DNA of 64,000 nucleotides, taken from assembly GCF_003996965.1 (NCBI RefSeq), contig NZ_QWDM01000001.1, positions 186,001-250,000 of the forward strand, written 5' to 3'. Positions 8,362 through 16,980 of this stretch are shown piece by piece (positions within the stretch are counted from its first letter, which is position 1; every line of letters starts with the position of its first letter). Below the pieces are notes generated by a model. It saw only the letters and a program-made list of their open reading frames with translations. It made no database searches and had not been told where the DNA came from. This stretch comes from Flavobacterium cupreum. GTDB lineage: Bacteria; Bacteroidota; Bacteroidia; Flavobacteriales; Flavobacteriaceae. The translations under genes and the position numbers were made by a program.

Positions 8362-9138
8362 CTAGTACGAACTCTTAGCGTTCTGTTGCGGCCAGGGTTT
8401 ATCAAAAGTTTTATTTTGTTGCGGCAGAACAATCTCGTAGCCTGATTTTTCGTCAATGCTGATTTTTATTTTTGCAGCAGATAAAACTCCCGAAATAAAA
8501 TGTCCTCCAAATGTTTTATCAGCGGAAATAAAATGAAAATGAAAAGGGGATAAATCAATTGCCGAAAAAGAAGGCGGCGTGTAGAATCCTACCATCGTTC
8601 CTGAAATATGCCCTTTTTTGTACAAAGGCCTTGTTTTCATCAATTCAGCCAAACCAGTAGTATCCTTTTCCTGCACTTTTTCGGCACCACCTACTACAAT
8701 CGAATCAAAAGCGCATTCAATACGCAGGGCATACGGTTTATTGGAAGAAGGAAGTCGCTTTTGTACTTCCTCTTGAAGTGCCTCAATAGTCTCAATACCG
8801 TTAATTTCATATTCCTGGTCTGAACTGAATACCGCTAAGCAGGTAAATGGAACTTCTCTTTCCATTTCTGCTTTTGTCACCTTTCCGGTAGAGGGTACCC
8901 GATAAAATATTCCGTCCAAAACGATCATTTCACCATCAAGGAAATTATAAGTACCTATACCAAAATTTCCTTTGCTTTTAAGTGTTTTTACCGTAATATC
9001 TCCTTTGTAAACACCATTTCGCAAAGCATCCATTACTGAATAATGGAAAATTAATCCCTCTTTCTGAACTTGTCCGTGTCCGGATAAAAAACCTGCTATA
9101 GTAACGAGCAGGGTTAGTACTGTGTGTGTTGTTCTCAT
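8362..9138 (-). CDS. budA: Alpha-acetolactate decarboxylase with signal peptide
   Basis: 258 aa. This enzyme decarboxylates acetolactate to acetoin. Family features: SVMDALRNGVYKGDITVKTL, FGIGTYNFLDGEMIVLDG, and the zinc ligands H200-x-H202 plus H213 (PFHFHF and GGHFISG). Residues 1-23 form a cleavable signal peptide, so the protein is predicted to leave the cytoplasm; signal peptides are known for some Bacillus/Brevibacillus homologues. No acetolactate synthase or butanediol dehydrogenase is adjacent, so the usual acetoin operon is absent here and the role is unclear. Confidence 0.88.
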   Translation of the reverse strand: MRTTHTVLTLLVTIAGFLSGHGQVQKEGLIFHYSVMDALRNGVYKGDITVKTLKSKGNFGIGTYNFLDGEMIVLDGIFYRVPSTGKVTKAEMEREVPFTCLAVFSSDQEYEINGIETIEALQEEVQKRLPSSNKPYALRIECAFDSIVVGGAEKVQEKDTTGLAELMKTRPLYKKGHISGTMVGFYTPPSFSAIDLSPFHFHFISADKTFGGHFISGVLSAAKIKISIDEKSGYEIVLPQQNKTFDKPWPQQNAKSSY

Positions 9139-9619
9139 TTTACCTTTTTTTATGATTGCTTCTTTTTTGTACCAATGTTTAAATACAGTTTTTTTCCTTT
9201 TTTAAGAAACGTTTCCCGTCTTCAATAAAAATGGAAATCGAAGATATAGGAAACCCGGGGAATTCTGTATGGGTATTAAACTGTGTGTCGAATAAGGGAA
9301 TATCCTGCCACATTGAAGTAATATGTGGAAATAAGAAATGACTGCAACAATAATTCAACAATTAGTATTAGCGCTCTAGTACCTGCAACAGACTGAAAAT
9401 TAAATAACTATTGGCTGAAATTGTGTAAAAATTTAAAATGCTGTCTTTCTAAATTTGATTTGAGTTATAGCGCGGCACATTTTTTTAACCAATCTTTTAT
9501 TATAAAATTAAAAGCTAAGAAAAAAACTGGTGCCTTACAAAACTTCCAATCAGATAAATGAATACGCAGAAACCAAAATCAAAGTGTTTCTAAAAATATA
9601 AACCTTAAAACATTGCAAC
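9139..9619. other. Intergenic region, 481 bases
   Basis: No convincing gene. It should contain the promoters of budA (minus) and the WGE-motif operon (plus); TAAATTTG at 9450-9457 fits the -7 consensus, leaving a 162-base leader before the ATG at 9620. Confidence 0.4.
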
Positions 9620-9832
9620 ATGAAAACAGCTAATTACGCAAACAACGAGCAACAGGTAAAAATATCACAAGACTCTCCAATGTATATGGAGGCTTACGAA
9701 CGCAATCATATTGAGCAGGCCTATCAGTCTACAAAGGATCAGCTTTTATGCTGGGGGGAAACATCCAATTATATGGACAGTGAATTCTTTACTGCGCTTG
9801 AAAGAAAAGATCAGGGAAGTTATTTGTACTAA
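9620..9832 (+). CDS. Small uncharacterised protein with a QLLxWGE motif, copy 2
   Basis: 70 aa, paralogue of the product of 1940-2140. Shared positions: YME near residue 22, A-Y, T-K-D-Q-L-L-C-W-G-E, a Tyr and then D-S-E. No signal peptide or membrane segment. It opens a three-gene cluster on the plus strand with an SDR (52-base gap) and an acidic disordered protein (49-base gap after the SDR), closed by a terminator at 11571-11608. The co-transcription suggests a stress-related role; the function itself is unknown. Confidence 0.72.
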   Translation: MKTANYANNEQQVKISQDSPMYMEAYERNHIEQAYQSTKDQLLCWGETSNYMDSEFFTALERKDQGSYLY

Positions 9833-9884
9833 AAAAACACGTACCCTCATATTACATTTTTAAAGAATTCAAAATTTAAGTATT

Positions 9885-10889
9885 ATGGAGATCAAAAATA
9901 AAATAACCCGTCGCTCTGCCCTTACCGGTATGGGAGCGGTATTTGCAACAGCAGCATTTAATCCGATTATGGCCAATGGTTTTGTCATAGATGAATTCCC
10001 GATGTCGAATGGGCCTGAAGATCCTTCCACAAAATATACGGGACCGCCCTTTAAAGAACAATCACAACCCTGGCCGGGTCTTGTGAGTAAAATGGATCCG
10101 AGGCCGGATCATGGCGAGAAAAGCTATAAAGGCACAGGCCGGTTAAAAGGCCGTAAAGCATTGATTACCGGAGGTGATTCCGGAATGGGCAGGGCTGCAG
10201 CCATAGCGTATGCAAGGGAAGGTGCTGACGTCGCTATAAATTACTATCCGACCGAAGAGGAAGATGCAAGAGAAGTAATTGAACTTATAAAAGCTGAAGG
10301 CCGCAAGGCAATCGCAATTCCGGGAGATTTACGTAATGAGGAATTCTGCAAATCATTGGTCGAGCAGGCTGCAAAGGCACTTGGCGGACTTGATATTGTA
10401 GTTAATAATGCTGCCAGACAGCAGACACATGCCTCTATTTTAGATATTTCAACAGAGGAATTTGACTGGACCATGAAAACCAATATTTATGCTCCTTTCT
10501 GGATTATCAAGGCGGCTCTTCCCTATCTGAAACCCGGTGCCTCTATAATAGGAACCAGTTCTGTACAGGCGTATGCCCCTACCGAAGATTTATATGACTA
10601 TGCCCAGACCAAAGCGGCTACAACAAATTATATTAAATCACTGGCCAAACAGCTCGCTCCCAAAGGAATCAGGGTAAATGGTGTGGCTCCGGGCCCTATC
10701 TGGACGCCGTTACAGGTAAGCGGAGGCGCTACAATGGAAAAGCTTAAAGCATTTGGATCACAAACGCCCATGGGAAGACCAGGACAGCCGGTTGAATTGG
10801 CATCTATTTACGTGCAGCTCGCCGCAAGTGATGCCAGCTACGCCACAGGACAAATTTATGGATCCAGCGGCGGGGAAGGCAATCCTTAA
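9885..10889 (+). CDS. SDR family oxidoreductase with Tat-type N-terminus
   Basis: 334 aa. Residues 8-31 carry T-R-R-S-A-L followed by a hydrophobic stretch ending at AxA-like IMANG, resembling a twin-arginine signal. Next comes a Pro-rich linker (PPFKEQSQPWPG) and a classical Rossmann SDR domain: TGGDSGMG at 95-102, NNAA at 174-177, S225/S226 and Y239-x3-K243. The linker plus domain match the general-stress SDR group that includes B. subtilis GSP39 and E. coli YghA. NAD(P)-dependent; substrate unknown. Export of a cofactor-dependent SDR by Tat is plausible because Tat moves folded proteins. Confidence 0.87.
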   Translation: MEIKNKITRRSALTGMGAVFATAAFNPIMANGFVIDEFPMSNGPEDPSTKYTGPPFKEQSQPWPGLVSKMDPRPDHGEKSYKGTGRLKGRKALITGGDSGMGRAAAIAYAREGADVAINYYPTEEEDAREVIELIKAEGRKAIAIPGDLRNEEFCKSLVEQAAKALGGLDIVVNNAARQQTHASILDISTEEFDWTMKTNIYAPFWIIKAALPYLKPGASIIGTSSVQAYAPTEDLYDYAQTKAATTNYIKSLAKQLAPKGIRVNGVAPGPIWTPLQVSGGATMEKLKAFGSQTPMGRPGQPVELASIYVQLAASDASYATGQIYGSSGGEGNP

Positions 10890-10938
10890 AATACAAAAAA
10901 ATTATTGCTCTTCAAGAAACATTATAAATTTTAAGATT

Positions 10939-11559
10939 ATGACAAATACAACCAACGAAAATTTCGATCCGGAAGATCGTGATTTTTACTCAGAAGGACA
11001 GCGCGTAAATTCAGATACTACAGGAAAAACAGATCCTCTTAATCGCAATCAGAATAAAGATAACGATAGTGGTGAAAAATATAATAGTTCGTCTGTACAA
11101 TCCGCACAAGATGAAGATAGTCCCGAGCGTTTCGATCAGGGCAATAGCCTGCAGAACGATTTTTATCGTGATGCGGACAACGGTGATTCCGACAATAATC
11201 CAAACAGGAGAACTCTGGATGAACATACTGCCAATAAAAACGAACCGGGCGAAGATACAGGCCTGGAAAACGATGCTGTAAACAGTGATCGTACAAACAA
11301 TGACAACAAAGACCCATTGGATTATGAAACTGATGATGATTTTGAAATCGACGATCTGGATGATGTAGAAGATGAAGATCTGGAAAACGCCAATCTAAGA
11401 GATGCTTTTAATGATGACAGCATCAATGAAAAAGGACAGTCGGATTTCGAAAATAAAGATTTTGAGACAGAAAATAAAATCCGCTATTCAGATCCGGAAA
11501 TAGAAAAACAGAATCCGAATATCAATGATCCGGATCCTTTTCAGCCTAAAAGATTTTAG
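10939..11559 (+). CDS. Acidic, Asp/Asn/Glu-rich disordered protein
   Basis: 206 aa from the ATG at 10939; the frame is open upstream, but that part overlaps the SDR gene. Composition is dominated by Asp, Asn, Glu, Ser and Lys, with almost no hydrophobic clusters, and includes an acidic run around residues 130-155 (DDDFEIDDLDDVEDEDLENA). It is predicted to be fully disordered and very acidic, like hydrophilins or desiccation-linked proteins. No family recognised. It is third in the operon with the WGE protein and SDR and is followed directly by a terminator. Confidence 0.75.
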   Translation: MTNTTNENFDPEDRDFYSEGQRVNSDTTGKTDPLNRNQNKDNDSGEKYNSSSVQSAQDEDSPERFDQGNSLQNDFYRDADNGDSDNNPNRRTLDEHTANKNEPGEDTGLENDAVNSDRTNNDNKDPLDYETDDDFEIDDLDDVEDEDLENANLRDAFNDDSINEKGQSDFENKDFETENKIRYSDPEIEKQNPNINDPDPFQPKRF

Positions 11560-11570
11560 CTTTTAACCTA

Positions 11571-11608
11571 AAAAAAACCGTCAGACTTATTGTTTAACGG
11601 TTTTTTTT
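11571..11608 (+). terminator. Rho-independent terminator of the WGE/SDR operon
   Basis: AAAAAAACCGT at 11571-11581 pairs with ACGG plus the T run at 11597-11608. Also usable in the other direction for the converging PPC gene. Confidence 0.8.
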
Positions 11609-11619
11609 ATTTCATTGTT

Positions 11620-12144
11620 TTATTTCACACAAGGCGGTAACTGAAGAACATTGGCTCCCAGGGGATATTCTACTTTTCGCTCCATTTTCTCCGTATTCAG
11701 TGTTATGTAAACTTCCATAGATCCGGTTCCTACTTTTAAGCCAAGGATATGACCTCCGTACGCAGCAAATTTATCATCTGTGGCCACTCCGTGAATATGA
11801 AGGGAGGGCTTTGCCTCACTCCAGGCGATTGAACCTGTTAAGCTTCCCATCTCTACTTTATAAAACGTTTTGGGATGAAATTTCTTTTCGTTAAAATCAT
11901 AGAAACCAAAAGTAACCTCTTGTGCAAAACCAATTCCGGTAAAATTTGCTGACGGAATCTGTTTTTCTTTGACCAGATCCTCTATTGAAGCAAGGACATC
12001 ATCACCTTCCCGCAGTACCATCAGATAGCCGCCGTCTGTTTTGACATATTTACAATTCGCCTTGTTTTCTTTCTGTTGTGCCAGCATTACATTTGCCGAA
12101 CAGCAACATAGTATTGCCAATATCATTTTTTTAGTAAAATCCAT
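11620..12144 (-). CDS. Exported PPC-domain (DUF296) protein
   Basis: 174 aa. The PPC domain (plants and prokaryotes conserved) is recognised by GGYLMVLREGDDVLASIEDL, ANFTGIGFAQEVTFGFYD, and the metal-site region PSLHIHGVATDDKFAAYGGH. Bacterial PPC proteins are usually cytoplasmic trimers of unknown role and are sometimes misnamed DNA-binding. Here residues 1-22 are a clear signal peptide (ending VMLAQQ), so a DNA-binding role is unlikely. It converges on the WGE/SDR operon. Confidence 0.85.
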   Translation of the reverse strand: MDFTKKMILAILCCCSANVMLAQQKENKANCKYVKTDGGYLMVLREGDDVLASIEDLVKEKQIPSANFTGIGFAQEVTFGFYDFNEKKFHPKTFYKVEMGSLTGSIAWSEAKPSLHIHGVATDDKFAAYGGHILGLKVGTGSMEVYITLNTEKMERKVEYPLGANVLQLPPCVK

Positions 12145-12268
12145 GCGGTCCGTTTAATAATTGTTCAGAAATAATTTTGATGAAGTACCCAATAAAAATC
12201 TTCCCGGTTCCCGTAAAAACAAGGAAGATCAGTTATAATAAAATTTATAGTTTTCCGATTCAAGTACT

Positions 12269-12706
12269 TTAGTCGGCTTTGTATTTGTTATTCCAGTATA
12301 ACATTAACATTAATGTTACAATAACACAGGATGCTGTTCCTTCAAAAAACAAACAAAGTACATAGGTAGAAACGGAAGGATCACCTCCGAACATAAAAGC
12401 TTCCGATAATGATTTCACATACGCATCACCGCCTTTTGCATGACTGTAAATAAGCAATGCTATGATACTGAATACAACTCCGGAAAAGGAAGTTATTGTG
12501 GCAGATATTGCGTTAGGTACAAAGCTGTTTTTGCCTTCTGCGAGGTTCATTTTTAAGGTTCTGTTTACCCCATAAAAAATGAAAAGTACATTTAATAACC
12601 GAAGATAAAAGAGATGGGAAAGCCCTAAAACTTCCATTAATAAAAAGAATACAGCGATTCCCAAAAATATATAAAACCCGTTGCGTATTTCTTTAGGTAT
12701 TTTCAT
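12269..12706 (-). CDS. Hypothetical four-helix membrane protein
   Basis: 145 aa. Hydrophobic segments at about 10-28, 33-47, 66-86 and 110-137. The short loops carry no enzymatic motif. No family recognised with certainty. Inner-membrane location is predicted; function unknown. Spacing of 124 bases to the PPC gene downstream is too loose to argue strongly for an operon. Confidence 0.75.
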   Translation of the reverse strand: MKIPKEIRNGFYIFLGIAVFFLLMEVLGLSHLFYLRLLNVLFIFYGVNRTLKMNLAEGKNSFVPNAISATITSFSGVVFSIIALLIYSHAKGGDAYVKSLSEAFMFGGDPSVSTYVLCLFFEGTASCVIVTLMLMLYWNNKYKAD

Positions 12707-13151
12707 AGCCGTCTTTTTTTAATTTTAATTCATAATTTACCTGTTCAAGTTAAAGAAAAATAGAATCAGAAAAGTTGTACTATTTCGCTGTAAGATTATA
12801 AAATACCCATTTTTTAAATTAACGGGAATTTCGAATTTAATTTATACTATTATAGGAATACTTATCAGTAAGAATTCTCACATTAGATTTCGATTTACTC
12901 TAAACTATTTTTTTATTTTGATGCCTCTGATGCATAAGTGTGCCTTATTATTAAATAACCGGCTGATTTCATGAAACCATTATCAGTACCAAATATTATA
13001 TACAACTAGTATACAGGGAATTGAAAAATATATACTTTCCATTTAGTATTTATTTTCTTATATTTGGTCACTAACAAAAAATACCTCATTGCTTCTGAAT
13101 TCATCTTTAATGTTTTCAACCTACTATTCCCTAAGTTAAAAAAGTAAAGCC
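12707..13151. other. Intergenic region, 445 bases
   Basis: No gene seen. TATATTTG at 13059-13066 fits the -7 consensus for the plus-strand gene at 13152, giving an 85-base leader. Confidence 0.4.
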
Positions 13152-13778
13152 ATGAAAAAAAAATTACTACTCCCCATATTACTGTTCCCTTTTATTGCCT
13201 TTAGCCAGCTTGGTATAGGCACTGTATTGCCTAATACTTCGTCTCAGCTCGACGTTGTTGCTACCGACAAAGGAATACTAATTCCGCGGGTTTCACTGAA
13301 AGGAACAACCGACAATTCCACCATAACAAATGGAAATTTAAACAGTCTGCTGGTGTTTAATACTGCAATTAGCACTGATATCGTTCCGGGTTACTACTAC
13401 TGGTTTAATAACAAATGGAATAAACTAAAGGCTCCCGAAACGGGGAACGGAGCTCCGTCTTCAATCGGCTCACTGGGTGATATTTATGTGGAATTAAATA
13501 CAGGTAAGGTCTATGTTTATAACGGAACTGTTTGGATTGCCAATATTTCACAAAATGAAACGCTGACTTCTCTTTCTTTAGACCCTCTAAGCGGTATTCT
13601 GACATACACTGATGAAAAAGGCACAGCCAATACGCTCAATCTGGCCGCTGTCATTCCTAACTTTGAAACGGTAACGGGGATTTCTCAGAATCTTACTGCC
13701 GGAACGATTACCTATGTAGACGAAAAAGGAATTTCAACTGTATTAAACCTTAAAACCTTAATTGCGGCATATTCATGA
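13152..13778 (+). CDS. Secreted protein with tandem beta repeats
   Basis: 208 aa. Residues 1-19 are a signal peptide. The mature N-terminus GIGTVLPNTSSQLDVVATDKGILIPRVSL is the pattern seen at the start of many flavobacterial surface proteins (IGT-P-ss-LDV-s-kGiLiPR). The C-terminal half holds two ~33-residue repeats, each with a Leu/Ile-T-Y-T/V-DEKG core (LTYTDEKGTANTLNL and ITYVDEKGISTVLNL). No T9SS C-terminal domain is seen. Probably a surface or fibre-like protein; function unknown. Confidence 0.78.
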   Translation: MKKKLLLPILLFPFIAFSQLGIGTVLPNTSSQLDVVATDKGILIPRVSLKGTTDNSTITNGNLNSLLVFNTAISTDIVPGYYYWFNNKWNKLKAPETGNGAPSSIGSLGDIYVELNTGKVYVYNGTVWIANISQNETLTSLSLDPLSGILTYTDEKGTANTLNLAAVIPNFETVTGISQNLTAGTITYVDEKGISTVLNLKTLIAAYS

Positions 13779-13910
13779 AACAAAAGGCAGATTTAAACAA
13801 AAACTGGTAATAGAAATGCAGTTTGTTTTAACTTGCCACTACATTTAAAATCTAAAGGAACCGTACGATTTAGCAGCATTTTTAAAAACTTTTAAGTGCA
13901 TTTGATAAAA

Positions 13911-13942
13911 TAAAAAAATGAGGAGCATAAAGCCCCTCATTT
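13911..13942 (-). terminator. Terminator between converging genes
   Basis: AAATGAGG (13916-13923) pairs with CCTCATTT (13935-13942). On the minus strand the hairpin runs into a T tract, matching the outer-membrane protein gene that ends at 13986. Confidence 0.75.
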
Positions 13943-13985
13943 CTTATCATAAGTATAATCAGTTTACCCAACGATAGTACAGGTA

Positions 13986-14579
13986 TTAGAATCTATAATT
14001 AATTCCCGCTGTTGCAATACCTTTATAACCGTATCCCAGCTCTACAAATGCGCCGAGTTTTTTCCCTACTCTCAAACCAGCCGGATTGATTTGGTAAGCG
14101 AATCCAACTTCATTACTGGAGTACGAACCTCCGGTTTCTTTTATAGATCCTGAAATAATACCCAAACCACCGGAACCATAAAAATTAAGGAGGGAAGTTC
14201 TGATATAGCTAAATTCAACTGTTGCCAGCCCCATCAGGTAATTAGTATTCCGGGTAACACTCTTAGCATTTGCGGTGCTTGCCTTAAAGGTATCTTCTGA
14301 TTTCAGATAGCTTAAATCACCTCCTATTTTCAGACGCTCGTTGATGTTATAACGATATCCTGCTTCAAACATCCCTATCGTTTTGTTTTTGGCATCTTTG
14401 TATTTAACACCACTAAGACCCGAAACAATGGCGTTGCTAAACGCATCGGCAAAACCATCCCCCAGCTGAATAAAAGTTGCATCGCTATACCCCACTCTTA
14501 TTTCGTTTTTTTCTGTATCCTGAGCTTTTGCTATAGTTGCACACAACAATAATACTGACAAAACAATAACTTTTTTCAT
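13986..14579 (-). CDS. Outer-membrane beta-barrel protein
   Basis: 197 aa. Signal peptide 1-19 (ending IAKAQ). The rest alternates polar and hydrophobic residues in strands (RVGYSDATFIQLGDG, MFEAGYRYNINERLKIGGDLSYL, FVELGYGYKGIATAGINYRF) and ends in an aromatic residue, F197, as is usual for barrel proteins inserted by BamA. Length suggests an 8-strand barrel of the OmpA-N/opacity type. Function unknown. Confidence 0.8.
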   Translation of the reverse strand: MKKVIVLSVLLLCATIAKAQDTEKNEIRVGYSDATFIQLGDGFADAFSNAIVSGLSGVKYKDAKNKTIGMFEAGYRYNINERLKIGGDLSYLKSEDTFKASTANAKSVTRNTNYLMGLATVEFSYIRTSLLNFYGSGGLGIISGSIKETGGSYSSNEVGFAYQINPAGLRVGKKLGAFVELGYGYKGIATAGINYRF

Positions 14580-14674
14580 AACTTATAAATTTTAAAAATT
14601 AAACATATTGAAGTTAAACTCCCTGATAAGTACTAAAATGATGCATCATTAATCTGGAAATAAACTTACTCGTA

Positions 14675-14682
14675 CAAAAATA
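14675..14682 (-). promoter_or_regulatory. Candidate -7 element TATTTTTG
   Basis: Fits TAnnTTTG on the minus strand, 95 bases before the start of the outer-membrane barrel gene. Confidence 0.35.
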
Positions 14683-14803
14683 GAGTTGTAACATGGATTA
14701 ATTTATCCTGTTTAAACGACTAGGCCATATGTGTAACAACTGGACGTATTAAGGTAAAATGTGGTTAACGACTGATTTTTTTTAGGATGAAGTCTTTGGT
14801 TTC

Positions 14804-14855
14804 AGGTCACAGTCTCAGGTCTCAGTCTCGGTCTCAGTCTCAGTCTCGGGTCCCA
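14804..14855. repeat. Tandem hexamer repeat rGTCTC
   Basis: About eight units of 6-7 bases (AGTCTC, AGGTCTC, GGTCTC, ending in GGGTCCC) follow one another, 60 bases downstream of the stop of the CsgG-like gene (minus strand). Confidence 0.75.
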
Positions 14856-14914
14856 GCTGTGAGTTTTTGCTGAGTGAACAGATTTGCGGATTACTATTGC
14901 TCAGGAAAAAGGAC

Positions 14915-15784
14915 TCAACGTTTGGCTTTAGATCCGAACGGGCAGCGTTTTACCAGATAATTGATTGTTGCGAGGTAGGCATCCACATCACTTCCGAAAG
15001 AATTTCTGGAGACGGCATATATATCTGCGCCCCTGTCATTAAAAAAGTTCAGAATGATTTTAGTATCAAAATTGGTGACTGTTGTTGTACTGTTTGAGCT
15101 GTACTCGGTACCAAATGCATTGGTTTTTTCTTTCTTTCCGTCTTTCTTCTTTGTTTCCATCACATTCTGGCTGACAAAGCCTCCATGATACGTAGAGGCC
15201 CCTGAATTTCTTATATTCGCTGTTCCGTAGACCACAATTTCAACAGCCAGTAATTCTGCCATTTCCTTCGGGCTTATCGCTTTTAAATTGGCGTAAGGAA
15301 GTTTATACTTCGCGAGTAAGTTGTTTGTTGTTATGGGATCCTGCATTTCCAGTCCACTGGTATATTTTTTTATGGACAGATACGTTTCTGCCTGCAACTG
15401 TTCGCCTAATAAATACACATCCAGGCTTGGGTCATTTGATATCAGTTCAAAAGGAAGAACCGCTATTTTCCCTTTACGATCCGAAGGCCGGGATTGTCTG
15501 GTATCGGGTTCGGAATTGCCGAAATAATTTATAATTTCTGTTCTTCCTGACGCAAAAACAATTTTATTAATGTCTGCTTTTTCCAATTCATACTCAAGGG
15601 TTTCGCCTGTATACACGAATTTGATGGTCTTGTCTTTTATGGAAAGGATGCTTCCTTCTTTTTTTTCCCCATTCATCATAAAGATGCTGTCATTCTTTTT
15701 TGTAGTTTGGGCAACAACAAAAATACTGTTGCAGAAAATGATGATACCAAGCAGTGGTTTTAATTTGTTTACTAATCTTACCAT
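14915..15784 (-). CDS. Secreted CsgG/TolB-N-like protein
   Basis: 289 aa. Signal peptide 1-25 (ending VVAQT). Residues 30-95 form a small beta domain (MMNGEKKEGSILSIKDKTIKFVY); from KIAVLPF (about 105) begins a domain like those of CsgG and TolB-N proteins: an opening beta strand, ALGEQLQ-type helix (VYLLGEQLQAETYLSI), and LLAVEIVVYGTANI. CsgG-like domains occur in periplasmic or outer-membrane lipoproteins, but no lipobox is seen here. It lies 48 bases after a carboxypeptidase-like-domain protein on the same strand. The exact role is unknown. Confidence 0.65.
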   Translation of the reverse strand: MVRLVNKLKPLLGIIIFCNSIFVVAQTTKKNDSIFMMNGEKKEGSILSIKDKTIKFVYTGETLEYELEKADINKIVFASGRTEIINYFGNSEPDTRQSRPSDRKGKIAVLPFELISNDPSLDVYLLGEQLQAETYLSIKKYTSGLEMQDPITTNNLLAKYKLPYANLKAISPKEMAELLAVEIVVYGTANIRNSGASTYHGGFVSQNVMETKKKDGKKEKTNAFGTEYSSNSTTTVTNFDTKIILNFFNDRGADIYAVSRNSFGSDVDAYLATINYLVKRCPFGSKAKR

Positions 15785-15832
15785 TGTAATACTGAGTTTA
15801 TTTTTTTACTATTTTATAACTGAAAAAGGGTG

Positions 15833-16564
15833 TTACTGCCCTGCTATGAGCTTTAGGTATTTTTGTGCGAGGTCTGTGATTAAAAACATACTATCATTCC
15901 TGTTTTTTGTTTCTAACGTTTTTACAAACTGAGGATCTTCGATACAGTAGATTTTAAATTCCCTGATGTATTCATTAGGAATTTTCAGCCTTTTTGTATA
16001 GTAATCATCGTCAAAGAGGTATTCTATTTTTGAAAACAAACGCTCTTTTTCTTCAATTTTTAACTCTTTCTCTAACATGTTTGTTCTTCCTGAAAACATA
16101 TTAAGGAGTGCATCTCCGGCAGAAGACTGTGCTGTGTATAATTTCCGCTCCGCCGGTGTGTATTTTTTCGTACCGTACGGAATAATTCCCATACTTTCCG
16201 CGGTTATATTCGGGTGTTTATTTATGGCAACTTCCTCTAATTCAATACTTCTTATAGCTAACTTTACCAAAAAAACATTTCCTTTAAGATCTTCTTCGGT
16301 TACAATCCTACGCACGGGTTCCAGATTTATGCCTGAAAAAACCAATAAATCCCCTTCGTTTGCAAAAAGGGAGAAAGCTCCATCTTCATCGGTGGCGGAC
16401 GTAGCCTGTGTAGCACTATTTAAGATCGTGACAGCTGCATTTATCCTGACATCAGAACCTTCTATCAGAATCTTTCCCGTAATTTTCCGGGGTTTACCTG
16501 CCTGCCCGCAGGTTAGCACGGTAAATAATGAAGCTGACAGTATGAAAAACAGAGATGATTTCAT
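15833..16564 (-). CDS. Carboxypeptidase-like regulatory domain protein
   Basis: 243 aa with a signal peptide (1-20). Residues 25-110 match the carboxypeptidase D regulatory-like domain found at the N-terminus of TonB receptors: ITGKILIEGSDVRINAAVTI, TATDEDGAFSLFA-like turn, then LVFSGINLEPVRRIV. Here it is not followed by a plug or barrel but by a ~130-residue helical region. Such stand-alone proteins are common in Flavobacteria and of unknown function. Probably co-transcribed with the CsgG-like gene downstream. Confidence 0.75.
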   Translation of the reverse strand: MKSSLFFILSASLFTVLTCGQAGKPRKITGKILIEGSDVRINAAVTILNSATQATSATDEDGAFSLFANEGDLLVFSGINLEPVRRIVTEEDLKGNVFLVKLAIRSIELEEVAINKHPNITAESMGIIPYGTKKYTPAERKLYTAQSSAGDALLNMFSGRTNMLEKELKIEEKERLFSKIEYLFDDDYYTKRLKIPNEYIREFKIYCIEDPQFVKTLETKNRNDSMFLITDLAQKYLKLIAGQ

Positions 16565-16980
16565 CTTTTTACGGATTTAAAATTTTAATAAATGATAAAA
16601 AACAGATACAGCAGCTACATAAAACCGTTACTATACCTACTGGCCGGATTTCTGCTTTTGCTGAATAAAGCTTGTAAATTAAGGTCATTTGGGAGAAACC
16701 ACTATTTGAAATTCAACAAAAAGATATTCCGTGATATAACTGGTACTGCTCAGGAAAAAACTGGTTTTATATCATAATCAAAACAAAAAAAGCGTGTTGA
16801 AATACTGACTATAGTATTTCAACACGCTTTTCTTACAACACTATTAACAGATTATTCCCACAAGAAGAGGTCTGCAGGATATACATTTTTAAAAACACTT
16901 TTTGGGATTGAATAAAGTATCCACTTTCATCCTCCATTAAATGAAACCATTCAATAAATTTGAAGTTTTATTTAATCTAA
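16565..16980. other. Intergenic region, 416 bases
   Basis: Contains the upstream region of the carboxypeptidase-like gene and the terminator of the histidine kinase. A 61-codon plus-strand frame at 16592-16777 is not supported. Confidence 0.45.
16788..16831 (-). terminator. Rho-independent terminator of the histidine kinase
   Basis: Perfect 19-base arms at 16788-16806 and 16813-16831 around a 6-base loop; on the minus strand a T tract follows. It ends the transcript of the kinase gene 150 bases upstream. Confidence 0.9.

Larger units (their letters stand above)
14580..14914. other. Intergenic region, 335 bases
   Basis: Contains the barrel gene promoter region and the hexamer repeat at 14804-14855. 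No gene seen. Confidence 0.45.

Noticed and set aside
9179..9361. 60-codon minus-strand frame upstream of the acetolactate decarboxylase gene
   Set aside because: Composition looks random, with no family motif or promoter; the region is plain intergenic DNA.
10753..10938. N-terminal extension of the acidic protein frame into the SDR gene
   Set aside because: The extension overlaps the SDR coding sequence and differs in composition; the ATG at 10939 fits operon spacing.
16592..16777. 61-codon plus-strand frame with one hydrophobic stretch
   Set aside because: Lies in the upstream region of a minus-strand gene and next to its neighbour's terminator; no recognisable family, charged tail looks random.
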